From assembly GCF_034190915.1 (NCBI RefSeq), contig NW_026947486.1:76116044-76180043 (forward strand): a DNA stretch of 64,000 nucleotides. The letters run 5' to 3'. Below the pieces are notes generated by a model. That model searched no databases. It saw only the letters and a list, made by a program, of their open reading frames with translations, and was not told the origin of the DNA. This DNA is from Cavia porcellus. Its lineage: Eukaryota; Chordata; Mammalia; Rodentia; Caviidae. Shown piece by piece: positions 58,180 through 64,000 of the stretch; within the stretch, counting starts at the first letter, position 1; every line of letters starts with the position of its first letter. The translations under genes and the position numbers were made by a program.

Positions 58180-59055
58180 TTAAACCCGAGGCCTTTAGAC
58201 TGAACTATAGTTCCAAGCCGTTTTGTTGTTGTTGTTGTTGTTGTTGTGGTATTTTTTTTTTTTGACACAGACTTACTAAGTTGCTCAGGCTAGGCTCAAA
58301 CTCCTGGAGTTATGAAAGTGTGTCTCGGGGCTGGGGATTTAGCTCAGCGGCATAAGCACCTGCCTTGCAAGCAGGCAGTGGTGAGTTCGATCCCGGGTAC
58401 GGATAAAAAAGAAAAGACAAAAAAAAAAAAAAAAAAAAAGAATGTGTGTCTCAGCTTGACTGGAGGGGGTAGAGTAGAAAGGGGAGGGGCTACTGAGTGA
58501 GTTTGTCCTCCCGCCTAATTATCCAGGTTCTGATTGGAGATGTTCTGAGTGATGTAATGCTAAAATTCACAGCTTGTTTGACACCTGGCAACAGTGAGGG
58601 AGATGCTGATTGGCTGCTCAGACTCTTGCGTCAGTAGGAAGCGCTTTATTAGAGGAGCCGTTTCTTGGGCGCTGCCATACAGTCCTCCTCAGGAGACTGG
58701 TGAAGCCTGAAGTTTCCTTGGAAAGGGATGGCCGACTTTCAGAACAAGGGGATTCTATCCTTTCTACATATGTCTCTAGGTATGTAGAACCCAGATTCCC
58801 ACCTCCATTCCTAGTCAGGGCTCAGGATATTGCCGCGTGGGATGGGCTGGAAGTGGCAACTTTATGCTCCTTCTTCTATAATCGGAAGCTAACAAAACTG
58901 GTGTGGGGAGTAGTAGTTGCTGTAAGGGGGTCTTGGGGTAGATATATAGGTAGGTTTTTCATTATGTTTTTATTTCCTGAGGAACGACGCCTAGCAGCCT
59001 GACCTTAAGGCCTACAGAGCCACACACGCTCTTCACAGTGCAAGTTTGCTGAGGG
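58180..59055 (+). promoter_or_regulatory. duplicated promoter-like block D1, copy 2
   Basis: Same order as copy 1: antisense ID-B1 remnant with (GTT)n (58225-58247), GGGGAGGGG, CCTCCCGCC, GATTGG (58535) and GATTGGCTGCT (58608) inverted CCAAT boxes, a decayed CRE (TGATGTAA at 58551-58558), then ATG at 58728 with 17 codons (MADFQNKGILSFLHMSL) and the donor CTAG|GTATGT (cut after 58779). Between copies, changes in the 17 codons are mostly amino-acid changing, so coding constraint is not evident; the promoter boxes and donor are conserved. The boundary after GCTGAG at about 59055 is where the copies diverge. Confidence 0.45.
58327..58439 (+). mobile_element. young ID SINE, sense
   Basis: 'ggggctggggatttagctca', 'gcggcataagcacctgcctt', 'gtgagttcgatcccgggtac' (A and B boxes), A-rich tail. 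Flanked by GAAAGTGTGTCTC (58314-58326) and GAATGTGTGTCTC (58440-58452), one mismatch. Absent from D1 copy 1. Confidence 0.95.
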
Positions 59056-59947
59056 GAGAGTACAGAAAAGACAGAGAAGGGGCACCTGGGCTGTTGGTTT
59101 ACTCTCATACGTGTTTTGGTGCTGGAAATTGAACGCAGGGCTGTTGAATCTTGGGTCAACTTGCTCCTCTGTTTGGTGCCCTCTCCCTTCTTACCTCCAT
59201 CCCTACCACCACGTAAGTAAAGATGGAAGCCCTGAAAAATGAAATTTGTTACCAAGGCCCCTAGCGCTCCCCTCTCCACAGCACTCACACTATTCTCAAT
59301 AAAAAAAACAGGTTTTATTTGGACCACGTTTTCCGCTTGGCTGTCATCTGCTTTAAAAAACAAGATGGGATGTGAAGGTAGACGTCAAAATGGGGGATGA
59401 GGAAAGACAAACGGTAGGCTGACTTTTTAAACTGAAGAGGCACTGTGGGGCAGGGAAGCCATTAAAGGTAGAAACCCCAAAACGAAGAAGAGACTGAGAC
59501 TGAAAGATGTTGGGTGGAGGCAAGACTGGGCTATAAGGAGAATTTGTTTAAAACAATCAAAGAAAGAAACTCAAGCAAGAACGTAGAAATGAACCAAGGC
59601 CCCTTTTAAAAAAAGAGGGGAGGAGTAGAGCTGTGGTAGCATCCTGGAAAAGGACAGGGAATGACAAGGGTGGAGTTTAGAAACGAGAGATGCCAATCAG
59701 AGCCAAGCAGTGAGGGTTAAATGTATACAAGGAAGGAGCAGAGTTTTAATTTTAATTTTAATTGGTGCTGGGTAATTTCGGTAAAGTTCAGTTTATCTTG
59801 TTATTCTTTTGTTGTTCATCCTTTGTTGTCATATGTAAGAAATCAAATAGTTTTACCCCATATTTTCTTCTAAGTTTTCTAGTTTTACATCTATCATTTC
59901 CATCTTTGATACATTTTGAGTTAATTATATGGTGTGAAATAGGTTCT
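59056..59947. other. no gene seen; old ID-like piece
   Basis: Single-copy-looking DNA. 59110-59165 (tggtgctggaaattgaacgc) is an antisense ID-like fragment. A 133-codon minus-strand frame (58962-59363) is open but unrecognised and crosses the D1 boundary. Confidence 0.45.
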
Positions 59948-60003
59948 AACTTCTTTTCCTTCCTTCCTTCCTTCCTCCCTCCATTCCTTACTTCCTTTCT
60001 TCT
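59948..60003. repeat. (TTCC)n simple repeat
   Basis: CTTCCTTCC type units grading into CCTCCCTCC. Confidence 0.85.
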
Positions 60004-60011
60004 CTCTCTCT

Positions 60012-60152
60012 TTTGAGACAGGGTCTTGCTTTATAGTTCAGGCTGATCTGAACTCACTATGTGGTGCAGGCTGATCGCAAACTCACAGCAAACCTCCTGC
60101 CTCAGCCTCCCGAGTACTAGGATTACAAGCGTGTGCCAACACACTCAGTGGA
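60012..60152 (-). mobile_element. B1-type SINE with internal duplication, antisense
   Basis: 'gagacagggtcttgctttat', two 'caggctgatc' modules about 30 bp apart, 'cctcctgcctcagcctcccg', 'ggattacaagcgtgtgccaa'. The inner duplication is like that of murid B1. Confidence 0.92.
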
Positions 60153-60454
60153 ATTGCTTTCTTAATTTCATTTTTGGAAAATTCATTCTTAGTACAGGTT
60201 AAGTTTGCCTCATTTGAAGTGCTTGGAATCAAGAGTGTTTAAAATTTTGGAGTTTTGGGATTTGGGAATATTTTTATAGATTTTACCATTTTAAAATTCC
60301 TTAATGCTCTGAAATCTGAAACTAAAGTCTTCAAAAAGTTTCAGCACTTTTCAGATTTAAGTTTGGGGATATTAATCTGTATATAGAACTCGAATACTAG
60401 AATTTGTTTTGCTGTCTAGATGTTGTCCTGCCACTTTCTGAAATTTATGTTTGC

Positions 60455-60466
60455 CCTCCCTCCCTC

Positions 60467-60528
<62 letters not shown>

Positions 60529-60530
60529 CT
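60455..60530. repeat. (CCCT)n/(CT)n microsatellite
   Basis: CCCTCCCTCCCTCCC followed by about 25 CT units and TTTCTTTCTTTC. Confidence 0.95.
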
Positions 60531-60670
60531 TCCCCCAATCTGTATACATAACTGTTTCTACATACACAGTAATGATATCTGAGAATAGATATATTTCTTT
60601 TTTCCAATCTAGTTTACTTGCTTTTTATTCTGGAATAATTGTTCTGGATAGGTAGAATTTCTTGGGTTGG

Positions 60671-61060
60671 TGTTATGGTTTAAATTTAAAATGCCCTCCT
60701 CCAAAGTCTCATGTACTTAAAAATAGGGCTTTTGGAAAGTGGTTGGGTCTTGTACGCACTAGGCTCATCAATGGATTACTTTATTGTGTTCATAGCTGCT
60801 CATGCTGTTAAGAGGCGGGGCCTAGTTGGAAGAATGGATTGCTGGGAGGGAGATCTGAAATGGTTTACTGTTGTCTCCAGTTTCTCTCTGTCTCTTTTTC
60901 CAGCAACTGTCATTCACCATGTACTTGTGCCATGCCTTTTCTGCCTTAGAGCCAGCCAATTATGGACTGAATTCTTTGAAACCATGAGTCAAAATGAGCA
61001 ATTCCTCCTTTAAACTATTGGTGTCAGGTATTTTGACTTAAGGACTGAAAGTGACTAACA
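60671..61060 (+). mobile_element. MaLR/ERVL-type solo LTR
   Basis: Starts TGTTATGGTTTAAATTTAAA and ends GTGACTAACA, 390 bp, as in MaLR (MT/ORR1/MST-like) LTRs; contains 'aagaggcggggcctagttgg', another family hallmark. No clear 5-bp target duplication because an ID SINE abuts its right end. Confidence 0.8.
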
Positions 61061-61061
61061 T

Positions 61062-61145
61062 AGCTGGGAATGTAGCTTAATGGTAGAGTGCTTACTAGTA
61101 CACACCAGAGCTCTGTGCTCTAACCCCCAGCACTGAAAAAGAATT
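61062..61145 (+). mobile_element. ID-type SINE
   Basis: 'agctgggaatgtagcttaat', 'ggtagagtgcttactagtac', 'taacccccagcactg', A-rich tail. Confidence 0.85.
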
Positions 61146-61149
61146 ATCA

Positions 61150-61290
61150 GTATAATGCTAATTAGAAGTGAGAATAGACATTCTTGAGTTATTTCTGATT
61201 TTAGCTGAGAAAGTTTTCAGTTTTCAGCCATTAATTATCATTATATGTGTGGGGTTTCACAAATGCCTGTATGAGGCTGATGAAGTTAAC
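61150..61290 (-). mobile_element. old L1 ORF2 fragment, antisense
   Basis: 'gagaatagacattcttgagt', 'ctgagaaagttttcagtttt' is diverged antisense L1 RT text. Confidence 0.65.
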
Positions 61291-61524
61291 TCCCTCCCTC
61301 ACTTCTGAGAGGGACTCACCATGAATAGTACCTAAGCCTTTTATTTATTTACTTACTTATTGCCTTTAAGGTGTTCCTAGCAATTCATTTCATGATTGGT
61401 ATCAATAGGCTTTCCTAATACATAGTCCTTGTGGATTCCATAATGGTGGGTGGCTCCCAGGCCTAATACAATCATGAGTTCTGAAATATTTGTGACAATA
61501 AAATGACTTTTAAAAATACTATTT

Positions 61525-61612
61525 GTAGGGTTGGAGGTGGGGCGTGGTTGCCTAGTATTCATGAGGCCCTGGGTTCTACTGCCAGAACCACATAAAAATG
61601 AAAACAATTTGG
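61525..61612 (+). mobile_element. ID-type SINE
   Basis: 'gggttggaggtggggcgtgg', 'gaggccctgggttctactgc', A-rich end. Confidence 0.75.
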
Positions 61613-61667
61613 TAATTGCTTGGAGGTAGGATAAGGTGAGGCACTGTTTCAAAGTATAAAAAATTTA

Positions 61668-61832
61668 AATTTGGATGTGGTGACACATGCTTGTAGTCTG
61701 AGCACTGAGGAGGCTGAGGCAGGAAGATTGCCATGGGTCTGAGGTCAGCCTGGAATAAATAGTGAATTTAAGGCCAACCTGAACTACACAGTGAAAGCCT
61801 GTGGCAAAAAACAAGCAAGCAAACAAAAAATA
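61668..61832 (+). mobile_element. B1-type SINE
   Basis: 'ggatgtggtgacacatgctt', 'gaggaggctgaggcaggaag', 'ggccaacctgaactacacag', tail with (CAAG)n. Confidence 0.9.
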
Positions 61833-63535
61833 TTTACAGAAGCTAAAATTTTTGGTAATGGGAATAATTAAGATTTTAATGAAACATTTTAAAAAATCAA
61901 ATGGGAACACGACAGCTTTTTGGTTGATTTTACAAACATAATTTTATTGGCCTAGAAATTAAAACAAGACAAAGTAAATTAGGGCTGTGCAAGTGTAGGA
62001 CTTGATCCTTTCATAAATTTTGACATTTGGTTCATCAGTGGTTATTTTTGCATTAATTTGTATTTTTGAAAATTTTGTATTAAATATTATTTGTATTAAA
62101 ATTTTGTATTAAATATTATTTTAGCTTAAACTTTCCTACATTTTATGCTCTTTAGGCCATGCCAGCTTCTGCTCCATTCCTGGGATCTAGAAAGCAGATA
62201 AACCCAGGACTAGAGGGAATTTATAGTGCTGAGATAAAACTTCACAGTTTTCCTACTTGTTATTGTGTTGATGTTAACAATTAGTGCTTTAGCAGCTGCT
62301 AGTAAAAGAAGAAAAATAATGTAATCTGAAAACAGTTTTATGCCCAAACAGTTTTATGTTACAATTCAGAGATAATAGGGGCTGTGGTCACAGAATGGCT
62401 TGGTTAAAAAAAAAATGTAATACTTGCTGTATCTCATAGGACCTATGGCTCCTCATCTGAGTACATAGTATTTATCTTGTAGACTTGTTGAGAATTTAAT
62501 GAGATAATACAAACATTGTGTACAACATATGGTTCCTGATATGTTGAGAAAGCAGAGTAAATGTTTATTATAGGTGTCCCAGAAAGTCTACCTAAAGCCT
62601 CACTTTTGGATACCTAAAATTTTAGTGTGCCTGGCTCGTCAACCGCCCTTCTCAGAATTTGTTTATTGGACTTTAAGTATGTAGTAGGTTTGATGAATAT
62701 TTTAAAAATCCAGGACAAATACGAGGTTTAGACAACTGATAATGTAGAATGCGTTCTGCTAGATGTTTTCTCCTAGATGTTTTCTTTTAGATGTCTGGAA
62801 GACTGAGGCAGTGATTGTTTGGTATAACATGGACAATAGCAGATTTAAGGAATTTAGGAAATTTCAATAGGTGATTACAACTAGGTTACTGAAGAGTCTG
62901 ATTTGGGAAAGACTGGCTTGAATTATATTATATTATTATTATACTATATCATATTTCCTTAAGGCTAACGAAAGGTGCTGAATCAAATAGGTTAGTTGAA
63001 GACTGAATATGAGAATAAAATCTGGTACTATAGAGTTGTAAAAAAATGTTGAGAGATCTTATTTCAGCTTTTTAAATACTGTCTCTTCATAACCTATTGA
63101 TACCATCTTAGATGAGAGTCTGAGAAAAGGGCAAACTTTTACTAGTTCCAGGCCCTTCCAATTTGAACGCAAGAAAAATACATCATAATGAGCAAATGCA
63201 TATTAATTTTTACTATTTAATGAATTACTTTTGTGATAAATTTCTTCTTGTTTTCAAAGTGAAAATACTAGTTTTCAACAATTTATATCTTTGACTTTGG
63301 ATAACTAAAATAAGCGTTAGAAAAAGTTTGTTATTGAATGAAAGGATATTGCTTCACTTCTAATAAGTACTGAAATAGGACTGTACAAATCTATTTTTCT
63401 TCTTGTGCTTTGCAAACATACCCAAAAGATATTATAGTTCTTGTATAAAGAAATACAAGAAAAAATAAAACAAGATTGGAATGGTCAATAGCAAGAACTT
63501 AATAGGAACTGTGCTTCTCTAGTCACCATTTCCTT
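61833..63535. other. no gene seen; two short tandem duplications
   Basis: AT-rich DNA. A 24-bp segment (AAAATTTTGTATTAAATATT...) is repeated at 62069 and 62098 (29-bp period). Around 62757-62798 'CTAGATGTTTTCT' occurs about three times with a 15-bp period. No coding frame stands out. Confidence 0.5.
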
Positions 63536-63658
63536 TGTCTATGGTACTAGGAATTGAACCCAGGGCCTTTGCATAGAGCTACATCTCAGTGTCCCCTCTC
63601 CCAGGCTGAGTTCAAGCTTGTGACTATCCTGCCTCAACCTCCCAGAGTGTACCAGCTC
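63536..63658 (-). mobile_element. ID-B1 composite SINE, antisense
   Basis: 'actaggaattgaacccaggg', 'tgcatagagctacatctcag' (ID), 'ctcccaggctgagttcaagc', 'cctgcctcaacctcccagag' (B1). Confidence 0.85.
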
Positions 63659-64000
63659 TATTCATTAATTCTGTCTAAAAAAAAAACTAAGGAAAAGTAC
63701 TATGGTTAGAAAGAAAGGAACTCTTTACTTCTGTGTGTTAGATCCTAAACCCACAAATATCCACAGAGTATTCACTCAGTATTAGAAATGGTACACTAAA
63801 ATAAACAATAAACTTTTCTCAAATACCTAATAAACTAGTTGAAGAGACCACTAAACAAGTAATGTACAATTCACAGTATTTTAAGGGTTCTGAAAATTTA
63901 TGTAGTCAGTGCGATGTTTAGGAGCCTCACACTTCTTTCCTTTTTTCATTTTTAAAAAAAAATCTTACAGATCTGGGGAGCAGACCCTGGCCCTCATGTT
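63659..64000. other. no gene seen
   Basis: AT-rich single-copy-looking DNA running off the window edge. Confidence 0.5.

Noticed and set aside
58327..58400. Possible tRNA gene (A and B box-like sequence)
   Set aside because: It is an ID SINE: it has an A-rich tail and target duplications and cannot fold as a complete cloverleaf. The same holds for the other ID copies.

Overview
This is mammalian nuclear DNA, most likely from a rodent. The evidence is the combination of B1-type (7SL-derived) SINEs, young ID-type SINEs with A and B box-like cores, fused ID-B1 composites, an IAP/ERVK-like solo LTR, a MaLR-type LTR and many L1s with rodent-style monomeric 5' ends. I lean towards a non-murid rodent because the composites and ID subfamily look unlike mouse, but I could not test this. 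No bacterial genes, CRISPR arrays, rRNA genes or functional tRNA genes are present. Roughly half or more of the window is L1 sequence.

Layout. 1-7.9 kb is mostly single-copy DNA with scattered old SINEs, a solo ERVK LTR with a perfect 6-bp target duplication (1820-2302), and three open segments next to splice-like signals (5.2-6.2 kb). 7.98-17.42 kb is one near-full-length minus-strand L1 bounded by an 11-bp target duplication; a second, 5'-truncated plus-strand L1 (14.07-16.76 kb) landed inside its ORF1 and made a 13-bp duplication. The pair forms a 2.7-kb inverted repeat. 17.4-23.8 kb holds old L1 pieces, SINEs and the best candidate host gene: a two-exon, 80-codon reading frame at 19380-20364 with a very basic N-terminus, consensus splice sites and two AATAAA signals. 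An equally open 103-codon frame lies antisense to its second exon, and a GC-box/TATA arrangement at about 21030 points towards it. 23.8-32.5 kb is two damaged minus-strand L1s; the second is split by a 1.3-kb insertion carrying a 570-nt pure purine tract of (GGAGAA)n.

34-59 kb is a mosaic of duplicated blocks. A 1.7-2.0 kb block (L1 5' end, non-L1 spacer, L1 ORF2 piece) occurs at 34.6-36.3 and 52.1-54.1 kb. A 0.45-kb block occurs at 34.1 and 41.2 kb. A 0.9-kb promoter-like block with CCAAT boxes, a CRE-like site and a conserved 5' splice site occurs at 40.3-41.2 and 58.2-59.1 kb. Between them lie a near-full-length minus-strand L1 (41.7-48.2 kb), a 3'-truncated minus-strand L1 (48.2-53.4 kb), two plus-strand L1s (53.8-58.2 kb) and an unusual 1.07-kb insertion containing a 123-bp VNTR (36.3-37.3 kb). 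59-64 kb is single-copy DNA with a MaLR-type LTR and SINEs.

All L1 reading frames are broken in at least one place, so none looks able to move by itself. No gene of known function could be recognised; the candidate gene and exons are inferences from reading frames, splice sites and poly(A) signals only.
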